Positions 1 to 9,698 of a stretch of 64,000 nucleotides of DNA are shown here, in pieces. Position 1 is the first letter of the stretch. The number at the start of each line of letters is the position of its first letter. Source of the DNA: Shewanella loihica PV-4 (GTDB lineage: Bacteria; Pseudomonadota; Gammaproteobacteria; Enterobacterales; Shewanellaceae); contig NC_009092.1 in assembly GCF_000016065.1 (NCBI RefSeq), positions 868,001-932,000 of the forward strand, given 5' to 3'. Below the pieces are notes generated by a model. That model was given only the letters and a program-made list of their open reading frames with translations, was not told the DNA's origin and ran no database searches. The position numbers were made by a program, and so were the translations under genes.

Positions 1-1619
1 TTGGGGTCACAGAGGATCTGTCCCTTCCAGCTGCCCTGCAGCAAGATCTGCTGGGTGATCCTCGGCCACTGGGAGCTGAGGTCATTATTAAGCAGATCGG
101 TGAGGTTCTTGCCCTGAATATCGTGGATGGAGACCAGCTGCATGAAGGCCTGGTTGGCCAGCTCCAGCATGCCGTTGGCCTGCACCAGGGCGCAGGGGAT
201 GGCGTTGTCGTTCAACAGCTCGTTGAGCTTAGCCTGATGCTGGACCTTTCTCAGCTGAGACACATCCTCGAAGGTGACCAGATAATATTTTTCCTGACGG
301 CTGCGGCGCGGCGAGCTGGTGACTGTGATCGCCAGATGACTGCCGCCGGGCGAGTCGAAGTCGATAACCCCTTGCCACTTGTTATTGGCCTCAAGCTGGG
401 CGGCGACCTCGGCGTACTGCTCGTTCTCGAACTGCAGGATCCGCTGCAGGTTACGATCTTGCAGCTCGTCCAAGGGCAGGCACAGCAGCTCTGCGGCCTT
501 CTCGTTGGCTGTCATCACCCGGTTTTTGTCGTTGATGATCACGCAGCCGATATCCTGGTGGAACAGGCGGTGTGCCAACTCGATACTGTATTCCCGAGAG
601 CGCTGGCCGATGCGGTAGGAGTGGCTCAGCAGGATCAGCGCCAGTGCCAGTAGGGTAAGCACCACGGCGCCGACGATAAGTATGTTGCGCCACTCGGAGA
701 ACAGCTCGGCGATGGCGTCGTTGCGCACATAGGAGACCAGGTAATATTCCCGGCGCGTCTCATACTGGGTGGTCAGCTCTATCTTGAGGTAGACGAAGGT
801 GGCGTCGTCGCCGTGGAACTGACCGAAGTTGCTCATGGCCATCTTGCGCCACAGCGCCGGATAGGTCTGACGCAGGCTGCCGCCCATGGTATCTGGGATG
901 CGGTTGATGGTCGGCTTGCTCTCGGCGCCGGCGTACAGCAGCCCCTGGGTGTCGAGCATCATGAGCGGCGACTCGGCGCTGGAGTAGGCAGGCTTGATGC
1001 TTTTCAGCATACGGCTCATGGACTGATAGGTCAGCAGGTAGCCGCGCACGCTCTGATCGGGGTTCTCCAGCCAGGCCAGCTGATACAGGTAGGGCTCGAG
1101 CTTGCCCTTGATGGGGGTAAACTCCAGCGGCGAGGTGTAGACCTCGTTGCCGCCCATGTTGCGCGCGCCGCCGAGCAAGGATGGCGGTAGCGGGTCGCGG
1201 CTAAAGTCGTTGGTGGTGGAAAACTTGTACTTGCCCTGGGGATCGAATAGCGCGATATCCAGCAGCTCGGGGATGTTGCGTATCATCACCTCCCAGCTCT
1301 GTTGTAGCTTAAGCTGACGCACCTCGCTGGGGATGGTCAGGTAGCGCTTGAGCAGTTCGTCGTTGGCAAACATCTGGGTGCGGAACTGCTGGAAGGAGAC
1401 CTTGTCGGCGATTAGGGTGCCGACAGATTGCAGTTCGCTGTATCTCTGGGTGGCCCAATCTTCCTGCAGGCGACGCTCGCCCAGGGTGATGATGACGTTG
1501 GTGAGGAGCAAGACGCTGATCAGCAAGATGATGATCTGGGTGACCACCGAGAAGATGCGTTGCGCAGACCAGTGCAGGCCCTGTCCGGCGATCAGTTGTG
1601 GTTGTTTCTGCGTCAGCAT
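1..1619 (-). CDS. Membrane PAS-domain sensor protein, 3' end missing
   Basis: I read this frame directly from the reverse strand. It is open from an ATG at 1619 to the window edge, about 539 codons, so the C-terminus is missing. A membrane segment at about residues 22-45 is followed by about 265 residues likely to be periplasmic (Cache-like size), a second membrane segment at about 312-335, and then two PAS-like segments from about residue 350. The first contains CVIINDKNRVMTANEKAAEL and the second CALVQANGMLELANQAF. This layout is typical of membrane sensors whose output module (GGDEF/EAL or histidine kinase) lies at the C-terminus. That module is outside the window, so the output type cannot be stated. 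It is transcribed leftward, away from the tandem repeat at 1702-1816. Confidence 0.75.
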   Translation of the reverse strand, partial: MLTQKQPQLIAGQGLHWSAQRIFSVVTQIIILLISVLLLTNVIITLGERRLQEDWATQRYSELQSVGTLIADKVSFQQFRTQMFANDELLKRYLTIPSEVRQLKLQQSWEVMIRNIPELLDIALFDPQGKYKFSTTNDFSRDPLPPSLLGGARNMGGNEVYTSPLEFTPIKGKLEPYLYQLAWLENPDQSVRGYLLTYQSMSRMLKSIKPAYSSAESPLMMLDTQGLLYAGAESKPTINRIPDTMGGSLRQTYPALWRKMAMSNFGQFHGDDATFVYLKIELTTQYETRREYYLVSYVRNDAIAELFSEWRNILIVGAVVLTLLALALILLSHSYRIGQRSREYSIELAHRLFHQDIGCVIINDKNRVMTANEKAAELLCLPLDELQDRNLQRILQFENEQYAEVAAQLEANNKWQGVIDFDSPGGSHLAITVTSSPRRSRQEKYYLVTFEDVSQLRKVQHQAKLNELLNDNAIPCALVQANGMLELANQAFMQLVSIHDIQGKNLTDLLNNDLSSQWPRITQQILLQGSWKGQILCDP

Positions 1620-1701
1620 TGCAAGCGGTGTTTCCCCAGTGATTTTGCGGCTATGTTAGCATGATTTTCGCCGCAGAACACAGTCGGTTACAAACCGGCA
1701 A

Positions 1702-1816
1702 CGCCCCGGTAAATCATCGGATGACGCCCCGGTAAATCATCGGATGACGCCCCGGTTATTCAACCGATGATAGCTAGGTAATTCAACCGGCGGCGCCCAG
1801 ATAACTTAACCGACGA
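1702..1816. repeat. 23-bp tandem repeat, five copies of decreasing identity
   Basis: The unit begins CGCCCCGGTAAATCATCGG and is 23 bp long. Copies lie at 1702-1724 and 1725-1747 (identical), 1748-1770 (diverged), 1771-1793 and 1794-1816 (more diverged). The last copy overlaps the stop codon and final codons of the radical SAM gene on the reverse strand. The region separates two leftward genes. Confidence 0.85.
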
Positions 1817-2408
1817 CGCCGAGTTTTCTGTGTTTAAACTGCGCCTTGGCATCAAGCACCAGGGCGCGGCATCTGTCGATATCCACCCCTTCCAGGCCTT
1901 CGATGGCCGACACCTGCACCTGCTCGATATAGCCGGGTGCCATACGGATAAAGTCCCACAGTGACTCATAAGCACCTTTAAGCTTGGGCTGGCAGTGTTT
2001 GAGGTAGGCGGCTTCGGTATCGGCGTTGAGCGAGATGGAGAGGGCGTCGACCACCTCGGCTAACTCAGGCAGTATGTTGCGCCGGTGAAACAGGTTGCCC
2101 AGGCCGTCGGTGTTGACCCGCACCCTGCCGCCGCGGCGTTTTATCTCTCTTGCCACGCTAAGCAAGGTGGCTAGGTTGAGGGTGGGCTCGCCGTAGCCGC
2201 AGAACACATATTCGTCGAACTGGCTCACCTCGCCCAGCAGGGGGATGAGCTCATCGGCTTTTGGCTGATGGTCGAGATCCAGCTGGTACTCATGTACCTG
2301 CTTGCTGCCGTTATGTTTGGGGCAGAACTGACATCTCAGGGTGCAGCGACCCGTGATGTTGAGGTAGCGGCTGTTGCGAATGTCGTAGACTAAGGTGGAC
2401 TGGCTCAT
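1806..2408 (-). CDS. Small radical SAM protein (TatD-associated type)
   Basis: This is a 200-residue radical SAM protein. The cluster-binding motif CTLRCQFC lies near residue 20, followed by the FCGYGEPTL segment that contacts S-adenosylmethionine and by NTDG and SLNAD strands of a short barrel. Length and motifs fit the family annotated as TatD-family-associated radical SAM proteins, whose reaction is not established. No tatD gene is in this window. I chose the ATG at 2408; a TTG three codons upstream is also open. The last codons (for LGVVG) lie inside the 23-bp repeat array, so the C-terminus seems to have been shaped by the repeat. The gene is monocistronic and leftward. Confidence 0.8.
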   Translation of the reverse strand: MSQSTLVYDIRNSRYLNITGRCTLRCQFCPKHNGSKQVHEYQLDLDHQPKADELIPLLGEVSQFDEYVFCGYGEPTLNLATLLSVAREIKRRGGRVRVNTDGLGNLFHRRNILPELAEVVDALSISLNADTEAAYLKHCQPKLKGAYESLWDFIRMAPGYIEQVQVSAIEGLEGVDIDRCRALVLDAKAQFKHRKLGVVG

Positions 2409-2510
2409 GGTACTCAAAGCTGTGATTAGTTGGCCCTTGGCAAAATGAGTTGCAAGGAGAATGGCTGGAGTCTAACGCGTTTGGCGTAGCGAAAACCTCT
2501 GCTGGATCAA

Positions 2511-2532
2511 AAAGGGAGGCTAAGCCTCCCTT
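2511..2532 (-). terminator. Terminator after the RND efflux operon
   Basis: The perfect stem AAGGGAGGC/GCCTCCCTT has a 3-nt loop. Read leftward it ends in a T run, just beyond the permease stop codon at 2547. Confidence 0.8.
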
Positions 2533-2546
2533 CGAATTTAGATTGG

Positions 2547-5500
2547 TTAGGACTGCTCGCCCTCGACGCTATGGCTACGGGGCTGCCACCACCAACGGAA
2601 CACGCGGCCGGTGAGCTGCCTGATATCGTTGAGTATGATGTAGAGCACGGGCACCAGTACTAGGGTCACCACGGTGGAGAAGAGGATACCGAAGGCCAGC
2701 GAGGTGGCCATAGGGATCACAATCTGCGCCTGTAGACTGCGCTCGAGGATGATGGGCACCAGACCGACGAAGGTGGTCATAGAGGTAAGGATGATCGCCC
2801 GGAAACGATAACAGCCCGCGTCTATGGCGGCATCTTTAAGCGGCAGGCCCTGAGCGCGGGCGCGGTTGACAAAATCCACCAGGATCAGCGAGTCGTTTAC
2901 CACCACCCCGGCCAGCGCCACGATACCACACAGGCTGAGCACGCTCATGGAGAGCCCCAGGATGAAGTGGCCGAACAAAGCGCCTATGATACCGAAGGGG
3001 ATCACCGACATGATGATCAGCGGCTGGCTGTAGGACTTGAGCGGAATTGCCATAAGCGCATAGATGGTGAACATGGCGAAGAAAAAGCCCTGGATTAGGC
3101 CTATCATGGCGCTCTGCTCATCGGCGCTGCCACCATCGAGTGTGGTGGAGATGTGGCGATACTTGCTCTCAAGGTAAGGCAGGAAATCCTTCTGGATCTC
3201 ACCCACCACCTTGGAGGGCTCGACCACATTCTTGTTGGCGTTGGCGATAACCGTGATGGCGCGGCGGCCATCGACACGGGTGATCGACGAGTAGGAATCA
3301 CCCAGCTCTATGTCGGCCACGCTGGAGAAGGGCACCGAGGTGCCTTGGGGCGTACGGATCATCATGTTTTCCAAATGCCCCAGGGTGCGGCGCTGCTCAA
3401 GCGGATAGCGCACCATCACCTTGACTTCTTCTTTGTTGCGCAGAATACGCTGGGCCTCATAGCCGTAGAAGCCGTAACGCACCTGGCTGGCCAGATCCGA
3501 CAGGGTCAGCCCCAATGCCTCGGCCTCGGGCTTGATCGCCAGGCGGATCTCGTGGCTGCCGGAGGAGTAGTTGTCCGAGATGTCATACACCCCCTCGTAA
3601 GTGCGCAGCTTCTGTTTCAGCTCGTCGGCGGCCTGGGAGAGCTGCTCGAGATCGCTCGAGGTGAGCCTGAAGGAGATATCGCCACCGGCGTCGTTGGTGC
3701 TGGCATTGATGTTAAGCTTCTTTACAGAGATAAGCTCAGGCAGCGCCTTGCGCCAGGCATCGGCGATGGTGACGCCGTCTACGTCCCTGTCTTCGCCCTT
3801 GGTCAGCTCGGCGAAGATGAAGGCGGAGGTGCGCGAGCCCATGTTGATGAAGCTGTGCTTCACCACAGGGTAGCCGTACTCGTCTTCCATCTGATCGTTC
3901 ATCACATAGAGGGCGTTCTCTATCTCCTTGACCACCTTGAGGGTGTTGGCCTCTGAGCTGCCTACATCCATCTCCAGTCGCACCTGAATGAAGTCGGACG
4001 GGATATCGGGGAAGAAGACCCAGCGCACCTTACCGCTGGCAACCAGTGCCACCGAGAGGATAAGCACGCCCACGAAGGTGGCGACCACATTGTATCTGTG
4101 CTCGATACAGCGACCGATAAAGCTGCGGTAGCTGTGGTGGATGAAGTGTTGCACCTTGTTGTTAAGCGCCGTCTTGAAGCGCACAAACAGGTTAGGGTTA
4201 GGGCTCGGGCGACGCGGTTTTAGGTGAGCCAGGTGCGCCGGCAGAATAAGCTTAGACTCCACCAGTGAGAAGGCGAGACAGAGGATCACCACCAGGCCGA
4301 TGGACTTCCAGATGATCGCCATGGGGCCGGAGACCATCAGCATGGGGATGAAGGCAGCAATGGTGGTCAACACGCCGAAGGTGGCGGGCATGGCGACCTT
4401 ATGGGCCCCCTTGATCACATTGTCCAGCGAGTGGCCGTGGCGCTCGATCTCCGTATAGGCACTCTCGCCGATGACGATGGCGTCATCCACGACGATACCC
4501 AGCACCAGAATGAAGGCGAACAGGGTCAGCATGTTGATCGACAGCGAGAAGGGCTCCAGCGGCATCAGCAGCATGGCGCCGAGGAAACAGACCGGCAGGC
4601 CCATCATCACCCAGAAGGCCAGACGCAAGTCGAGGAACAGCGCCAGAATGATAAATACCAGCAGGGCGCCATAGAACATGTTCGACAGCATCATGTTGAG
4701 ACGGCCCTTGAGGTAGTGGGTCAGGTCGCCCCAGGTATCTAGCTGGGCGCTGGCGGGCAGGGTGGCGCGGCGCTCCTCTACATAGGCTTTGACCTGAGAG
4801 GAGATATCCAGCGCGTTCTGATCGTCGACGCTCAGCACCTCGATAATGGCCGCCGGTTTACCGTTGAAGCGGGTATATTCCAGACGCTCCTCGAAATCGT
4901 CGCGAATGTTGGCCACCTCGGGCAGCATGATGCGGCTGCCATCCTTGCGGGTCTTGACCACTATCTTGGCAAAATCATCGCCCGTGTAGGCCTGGCCCTT
5001 GGTGCGCAGTAGGATGTCGCCATCCTCGGCGCGAATTGAGCCGCCGGGCAGGTCGATAGAGGAGTTACGCACCGCCATCGCCACGTCGGCGAAGCTCAGG
5101 CCATACTCACGCAGCTTGTCTTCGGATACCTCTATGCCTATCTCATAGTCACGCACGCCGGTAACCTGTGCGCGGGTGACGGCGGGTAGGGCGGTGATCT
5201 CTTCACGTATGCTCTTGGCCAGCTCCTTCATCTCGTGCAGGTTCATGTCGCCATACACAGAGACCCAGATGACGTTGTTTTCCGGCTTGATGCGGAAGAT
5301 GTTGGGCTTCTCGATATTGTCGGGGAAGGTGGCGATGGCGTCGATGCGCAGCTTGGCCTCGTCCAGGATATCCTGGGCATCGAAGCCATCCTCCACCTCT
5401 ATGGTGACGCTGCCAGAGCCTTCGCTGGCGACCGAAGTCACCTTCTTGATGCCGCTGATGTCCTGGATCGCCTCTTCGATCTTGATGTTGATCCCCTCTT

Positions 5501-5696
5501 CGATCTCCTGAGGGGCGGCGCCGGGATAGGCGACGGTGATCTGCAGATAGTTCAGCTCGAAGGAGGGGAAGACCTCCTTATTGATCAGCACTGTGCTGAA
5601 CAGGCCGCCGATCAGCAGCGCAAACATCAAGAGGTTGGCCGCCACGCTGTTGCGGGCGAACCAGGCAATGATGCCCTTATTGGTATTGGTCTCCAT
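2547..5696 (-). CDS. RND efflux transporter, inner-membrane permease
   Basis: A 1,049-residue protein with the full AcrB/MexB-family (HAE-RND) architecture. An N-terminal membrane helix (residues about 10-35) is followed by a porter domain, a block of helices around residues 335-480 containing VLGIVVDDAIVIGES with the paired aspartates used in proton translocation, a second porter domain and a second helix block at about 860-1030 (GVVVNDSLILVDF). It should form the inner-membrane trimer of a tripartite proton-driven exporter. The ATG overlaps the stop of the upstream adaptor by one base (TAATG), so the two are translationally coupled. No outer-membrane channel gene is adjacent, so a TolC encoded elsewhere is probably used. 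The substrate cannot be predicted. Confidence 0.95.
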   Translation of the reverse strand: METNTNKGIIAWFARNSVAANLLMFALLIGGLFSTVLINKEVFPSFELNYLQITVAYPGAAPQEIEEGINIKIEEAIQDISGIKKVTSVASEGSGSVTIEVEDGFDAQDILDEAKLRIDAIATFPDNIEKPNIFRIKPENNVIWVSVYGDMNLHEMKELAKSIREEITALPAVTRAQVTGVRDYEIGIEVSEDKLREYGLSFADVAMAVRNSSIDLPGGSIRAEDGDILLRTKGQAYTGDDFAKIVVKTRKDGSRIMLPEVANIRDDFEERLEYTRFNGKPAAIIEVLSVDDQNALDISSQVKAYVEERRATLPASAQLDTWGDLTHYLKGRLNMMLSNMFYGALLVFIILALFLDLRLAFWVMMGLPVCFLGAMLLMPLEPFSLSINMLTLFAFILVLGIVVDDAIVIGESAYTEIERHGHSLDNVIKGAHKVAMPATFGVLTTIAAFIPMLMVSGPMAIIWKSIGLVVILCLAFSLVESKLILPAHLAHLKPRRPSPNPNLFVRFKTALNNKVQHFIHHSYRSFIGRCIEHRYNVVATFVGVLILSVALVASGKVRWVFFPDIPSDFIQVRLEMDVGSSEANTLKVVKEIENALYVMNDQMEDEYGYPVVKHSFINMGSRTSAFIFAELTKGEDRDVDGVTIADAWRKALPELISVKKLNINASTNDAGGDISFRLTSSDLEQLSQAADELKQKLRTYEGVYDISDNYSSGSHEIRLAIKPEAEALGLTLSDLASQVRYGFYGYEAQRILRNKEEVKVMVRYPLEQRRTLGHLENMMIRTPQGTSVPFSSVADIELGDSYSSITRVDGRRAITVIANANKNVVEPSKVVGEIQKDFLPYLESKYRHISTTLDGGSADEQSAMIGLIQGFFFAMFTIYALMAIPLKSYSQPLIIMSVIPFGIIGALFGHFILGLSMSVLSLCGIVALAGVVVNDSLILVDFVNRARAQGLPLKDAAIDAGCYRFRAIILTSMTTFVGLVPIILERSLQAQIVIPMATSLAFGILFSTVVTLVLVPVLYIILNDIRQLTGRVFRWWWQPRSHSVEGEQS

Positions 5697-6919
5697 TACT
5701 GATCACCTGCTGCCACTAGGGTCTGCTGGCTCTCATCCTCTTTGTCCTGGCTCTGAGACTTGTCCTCTTCGCCGATCACCTTCACCAGCTGGCCGGTAGC
5801 CATGTTGTTGATGGTGGTCAGCGAGATGCGCTCGCCATCTTTCAGGCTGTCCTTGATATAGACCTTGTCGATATCGCTGCGCACCACGTTGACCTCACGC
5901 ATCTCTAGCGTGTTGTCGTCGCGTACTACGGCGACCTGGTGATCCCGGACGATATAGCGAGGCAGCTTGACGATCCCCTCGACGGTGCGGCCCTTGATGA
6001 TGGCGTTGACGAAGCTGCCGTATTTCAGCGGCAGCTGGCCTTCAGTCTTGTTCTGTCTTAAGTAAGGGTCTTTCACCTCGGCCACCAGATAGACCATGCG
6101 GTTGTCGGCGTCGATCACCCCTTCGCTGCGTACTATCTTGCCTGTCCAGTTCACCGTGCGGCCCGCCAGCTCGGCGCTCAGGGTCACCTGGGTATCGGGA
6201 TTGTCGATAGATTCCAGGTAGGCCAGCTCGTGGTTGGCCAGCGGCAGACGGATCTCGGCGATGCGGGTGTCGTACAGCTCGCCCAGGTTAGTGCCCAGGG
6301 TGACATACTGGCCTAGATCCACGTTACGGGACTTGATGATGCCATCGAACGGCGCGCGTATGGTGGTGCGCTCCAGGTTACGCTGGGCGCGGGCCAGGGC
6401 GGCCTCGGCAAACTTGACGTTGGCCTGCTCCTTCTTGAGCTGTGGCACACGTAGGCCAAGCTCTGGCGGCACGCCGCCGTCGTAACCCTTCCAGTCCTCT
6501 TTGGCCACTTCGCCGCGGGCGATCTCCTCATCCAGTGCCGCCTTGGCCTGGGCCAGGGTGGCCTGCGCCTGCATCAGATCCGCCTCGTAATCCGAGGGTT
6601 CGATCTGCGCCAGCATATCGCCGCGCTTGACTATGCCACCGGCGACAAACTTGTCCGAGATGGTCAGCATGCGTCCTTGCACCTCTGTGACCAGCTGGGT
6701 CTTGTTCTTGGGGAGCACCACGCCGTAGGAGGGCAGGTTTAATGAAACGGTTTCACTTCGTACCGGCATCACGTCCACTATAGGAACCGGCATCTCTTCC
6801 TCTTTCTGCTCTGGGGCTTCCTGAGTACTCATCAAGAGGGCGGCAAACAGGCCGAAGACGATCAGGATAAGAAAAGGGGGGAAAACTCTTCGTAGGATAA
6901 TTTTTATCATTGACTTCAT
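5696..6919 (-). CDS. RND efflux periplasmic adaptor (membrane fusion protein)
   Basis: This is a 407-residue HlyD/AcrA-type adaptor. One N-terminal membrane anchor (about residues 8-30) precedes a lipoyl/hairpin/beta-barrel order: GVVLPKNKTQLVTEVQGRM (lipoyl half), an alpha-hairpin rich in A, Q and E (about 110-180), then TTIRAPFDGII closing the lipoyl domain. The adaptor bridges the permease encoded downstream to an outer-membrane channel. I chose the ATG at 6919, preceded by GGA at workable spacing; the frame is open 19 codons further upstream, but those codons look like leader sequence. It is the first gene of a two-gene operon with the permease. Confidence 0.93.
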   Translation of the reverse strand: MKSMIKIILRRVFPPFLILIVFGLFAALLMSTQEAPEQKEEEMPVPIVDVMPVRSETVSLNLPSYGVVLPKNKTQLVTEVQGRMLTISDKFVAGGIVKRGDMLAQIEPSDYEADLMQAQATLAQAKAALDEEIARGEVAKEDWKGYDGGVPPELGLRVPQLKKEQANVKFAEAALARAQRNLERTTIRAPFDGIIKSRNVDLGQYVTLGTNLGELYDTRIAEIRLPLANHELAYLESIDNPDTQVTLSAELAGRTVNWTGKIVRSEGVIDADNRMVYLVAEVKDPYLRQNKTEGQLPLKYGSFVNAIIKGRTVEGIVKLPRYIVRDHQVAVVRDDNTLEMREVNVVRSDIDKVYIKDSLKDGERISLTTINNMATGQLVKVIGEEDKSQSQDKEDESQQTLVAAGDQ

Positions 6920-7084
6920 GCTATTCCGTGCTGAGCTGAATGCCCTATAAATTACCAGAGTCTCTGCTGTGCGCAAAAGTCTTTTTGTAAATAAAATGTG
7001 TCAAATTTACTCTGTTAAACCAATTTAACATATTGAAAATCAAGTGAAGCTGGTGACACTTGCTACCAATTTGTTAAATCGCCA

Positions 7085-7112
7085 TAAAAAAAGCGCCCCC
7101 AAAGGGACGCTT
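7085..7112 (-). terminator. Terminator after srmB
   Basis: Read leftward, AAGCGTCCC TTT GGGGGCGCTT is followed by seven T residues. It lies 37 bp past the srmB stop codon. Confidence 0.8.
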
Positions 7113-7148
7113 AATTGCCGAGACGGCGGGCGTTTGGTAAGCCTAACG

Positions 7149-8369
7149 CTAGCGCTTCTTCTTGGCTTTCTTCGGGCTCTTCTTGTCGCTGCTCTTCACC
7201 TTCTTCTTGGTGGGCACCTTAGCTTCCTTGTGTTTAGGACGCAGCGAGTCGATCACCCGGCGTTTCAGCGGCTGCTCGATATAGCGCTCAATTTTGGCGA
7301 CGACACGCATGTCGTGGGCCTCGACCAGCGAGATGGCCGTGCCCTTGTTACCGGCGCGGCCGGTACGGCCGATGCGGTGCACATAGGTGTCTGCCGAGCG
7401 CGGCATATCGAAGTTGATCACATGGGTGATGCCGTCGATGTCGATACCGCGGGCCGCCACGTCGGTGGCCAGCAGCACGTTAACCTCGCCCTTGGTGAAG
7501 CGACCCAGCGCCTGAAAGCGCGCCTTCTGTTCCATGTCGCCACGCATGAAGGCGCAGTGGATACCTGCCTGTTGCAGCTGACCTTCCAGGCTGGCTACGA
7601 CCTCGCGGGTCTTGACGAAGACGATGGCGCGGCTAACCTCTTCACGCTTGAGGATGTCGCACAGCAGGGCAAACTTATGCTCTTTGTCATCGGCCAGGTG
7701 CATCCATTGATGGATCTTGGCCTTCTCGCTGCGGGGCGGCTTAGTCTCAATGGTTACGGGATTGGTCAGTAGCATCTCGGCGAATCGACTCACACCGCCG
7801 CCTTCCAGGGTCGCAGAGAACAGCATGTTGTGCTTACGCTGCTGCGCCTCGATGGCGATAGACTGCACCGCGGAGGAGAAACCCATGTCCAGCATGCGAT
7901 CGGCCTCGTCGAGTACCAAGATCTCCACCGATTGGGCGTCGAAGAGTTCCTTGTCCAGGTATTCCATCAGACGGCCGGGGGTGGCCACCAGAATGTCGAT
8001 ATTTTCCTTGAGCGCCTGCTCCTGCGGAGCGTAAGGCACACCGCCCGTGATGATGGCGATATCCAGCCCCAGGCCGGTGGCCAGGTGGCTGGCGTATCTG
8101 TGTACCTGGCTGGCCAGCTCACGGGTTGGGGCGAGGATCAGCACGCGCGCTTGGCCCGAGTAGCGGCGGGGGAAGTCCAGCAGATGTTGCAGCGCCGGTA
8201 GCAGGAAGCTGGCGGTCTTGCCTGTGCCTGTCGGTGCCCTCGCCAGGATATCTTTGTGCTCCAGGGCTAGGGGGATCGTCTGTTGCTGGATGGTGGTCGG
8301 GGCAAGATGGCCCATCGCCTTGAGCGACTCGAGCAGGGTGTCGTCAAGGTGGAAATCTTCAAATTGCAT
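7149..8369 (-). CDS. srmB: ATP-dependent RNA helicase SrmB (DEAD box)
   Basis: A 406-residue DEAD-box helicase that, by family, helps early assembly of the 50S ribosomal subunit. Visible motifs in order are a Q-motif region (FEDFHLDDTLL...TTIQQQTIP), Walker A APTGTGKT, PTRELA, TPGRL, DEAD, SAT, then HRIGRTGRAG in the second RecA domain. A lysine-rich tail (about the last 30 residues, KKKVKSS...KKAKKKR) probably binds RNA. The ATG at 8369 gives MQFEDFHLDD, which aligns with family starts; the frame is open 13 codons further upstream. SrmB rather than RhlE or DbpA is inferred from length, tail and the neighbouring trmN6, an association also seen in Escherichia coli. Confidence 0.9.
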   Translation of the reverse strand: MQFEDFHLDDTLLESLKAMGHLAPTTIQQQTIPLALEHKDILARAPTGTGKTASFLLPALQHLLDFPRRYSGQARVLILAPTRELASQVHRYASHLATGLGLDIAIITGGVPYAPQEQALKENIDILVATPGRLMEYLDKELFDAQSVEILVLDEADRMLDMGFSSAVQSIAIEAQQRKHNMLFSATLEGGGVSRFAEMLLTNPVTIETKPPRSEKAKIHQWMHLADDKEHKFALLCDILKREEVSRAIVFVKTREVVASLEGQLQQAGIHCAFMRGDMEQKARFQALGRFTKGEVNVLLATDVAARGIDIDGITHVINFDMPRSADTYVHRIGRTGRAGNKGTAISLVEAHDMRVVAKIERYIEQPLKRRVIDSLRPKHKEAKVPTKKKVKSSDKKSPKKAKKKR

Positions 8370-8458
8370 GCGCTGCGTCTCTCTAAATAATAGCGGCGCA
8401 TTATACACCCAAACCTGAGTAAAGTGCGAGGCCGCTCGCCGCGCCTATTAGCTGCGGT

Positions 8459-9190
8459 TTAGAGCTTGAGGTAGAAGGCCTGAGTCAGGGCAACCATAGC
8501 CTGGCTGTAGGCCCCAGAGGCATCGCGAATGCTGAGGTGCTCAGCCTCTATCGCTTCGCTAGACTCGGCGCTCGAGACGGCGTGGCTCAGGCAGAGCAGA
8601 TGACGCTGAGGCGCCTTGTTGGGCGCTGTGGTGATGTCGACCCTGGCACTTAGCTTGAGTTTAAATTCGGCCAGCAGGGGCAGAAATCGTCCCAGGCTGG
8701 CATTTGGCAAGATCAGGCTCGCCTTGCCCGTGGGTGCCAGTAGCTGCTTGATGGCTGACAATAGCTGGTCAAATGCCAGGCTGTCCGTGTGTCTGGCCTG
8801 GGCGCGTTTGCTGCACTGAGACTGAGGCCCGTTGTCGAAATAGGGCGGGTTGCAGAGGATATGGTCGAACTGAGTCTGAGCCTGAGTCTGAGCAAGGGGA
8901 TACCACTGTAGCAGATCCGCCTGGATCAATGTGATGCGATCGCTCCAGGGACTCTGGTCGATGTTGTGCTGGCAGTCCTGCGCCGCCAGGGGGTCTATCT
9001 CTAACGCCTGTATCACCGCCTCGCTGCGCTGGGCCGCCATCAGGCTCAGCAGACCACTGCCGGCGCCGATATCCAGTATGGTTTTGGCCTGGGTGAGTGG
9101 TGCCCAGGCGCCCAGCAGGACGCCATCTGTGCTGACGGGCATGCCGCAGTGGCTGTCATCGACGTGAAATTGCTTGAAGGTAAAGGGCAT
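8459..9190 (-). CDS. trmN6: tRNA1(Val) adenine-37 N6-methyltransferase
   Basis: A 243-residue Rossmann methyltransferase of the YfiC/TrmN6 family, which makes m6A37 in valine tRNA. Visible motifs are the SAM-binding ILDIGAGSGLLSLM (about residues 39-52), acidic LEIDPLA, and the amino-methyltransferase signature CNPPYF. The ATG at 9190 gives MPFTFKQFHVDDSHCGMPV, which matches the conserved family start; a further 24 open codons upstream are not needed. It lies 89 bp upstream of srmB on the same strand, so co-transcription is possible. Confidence 0.9.
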   Translation of the reverse strand: MPFTFKQFHVDDSHCGMPVSTDGVLLGAWAPLTQAKTILDIGAGSGLLSLMAAQRSEAVIQALEIDPLAAQDCQHNIDQSPWSDRITLIQADLLQWYPLAQTQAQTQFDHILCNPPYFDNGPQSQCSKRAQARHTDSLAFDQLLSAIKQLLAPTGKASLILPNASLGRFLPLLAEFKLKLSARVDITTAPNKAPQRHLLCLSHAVSSAESSEAIEAEHLSIRDASGAYSQAMVALTQAFYLKL

Positions 9191-9698
9191 GGCCTGACGT
9201 TGGAGATTAAAGATGCGTGGGGCGCATTGTACGTGATCCCGCCCAATGCAGAAACCCGCCAACGCCTGAAACTCGCTTGAGCCAGAAATTCGCTTGGCGC
9301 TGAAAGTCCGCTGTTACAGGGGCGCAAAACAGTGAATCTTGCTAGGGCCAAATGTTGCCTGGTGTGAAGGGTGAAAACAGCCTGTGGCGAGTTTGTTAAA
9401 ATTAGGCTCTCATTTGCGTCAATCTGGCGCCGCAATCTTGTGTCTCGGCGGCCTTTTTGCTAATAGTAGGTCCTCCTATCGGGGCTGAAAGCCTTGATTT
9501 GAGCCAGGTAAGCCAGTTTGAATGCATTTTTAGCGTTAGTTAATCCTGCTGTCGTTCAAGAAGTAGCCAAGAATGGGCTAGATTTACCACGGAGACGTGT
9601 AATAAGAAGTTTACACGCAATGAAGGTCGCGGTCATTAGCCAATAATTTCCACTAAGCGATTAAGATCATTATACAAAGCAGATTAACGGGGCGTTGT
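9191..9698. other. Intergenic region between trmN6 and brnQ
   Basis: About 500 bp separate divergent genes and must hold both promoters. A reverse-strand open frame reaching 9435 is the trmN6 shadow and has no family features. I see no RNA gene or clear repeat. Confidence 0.4.

Noticed and set aside
3153..3956. Forward frame of 267 codons opposite the RND permease
   Set aside because: The reverse strand carries a complete conserved permease; the forward frame has no domain.
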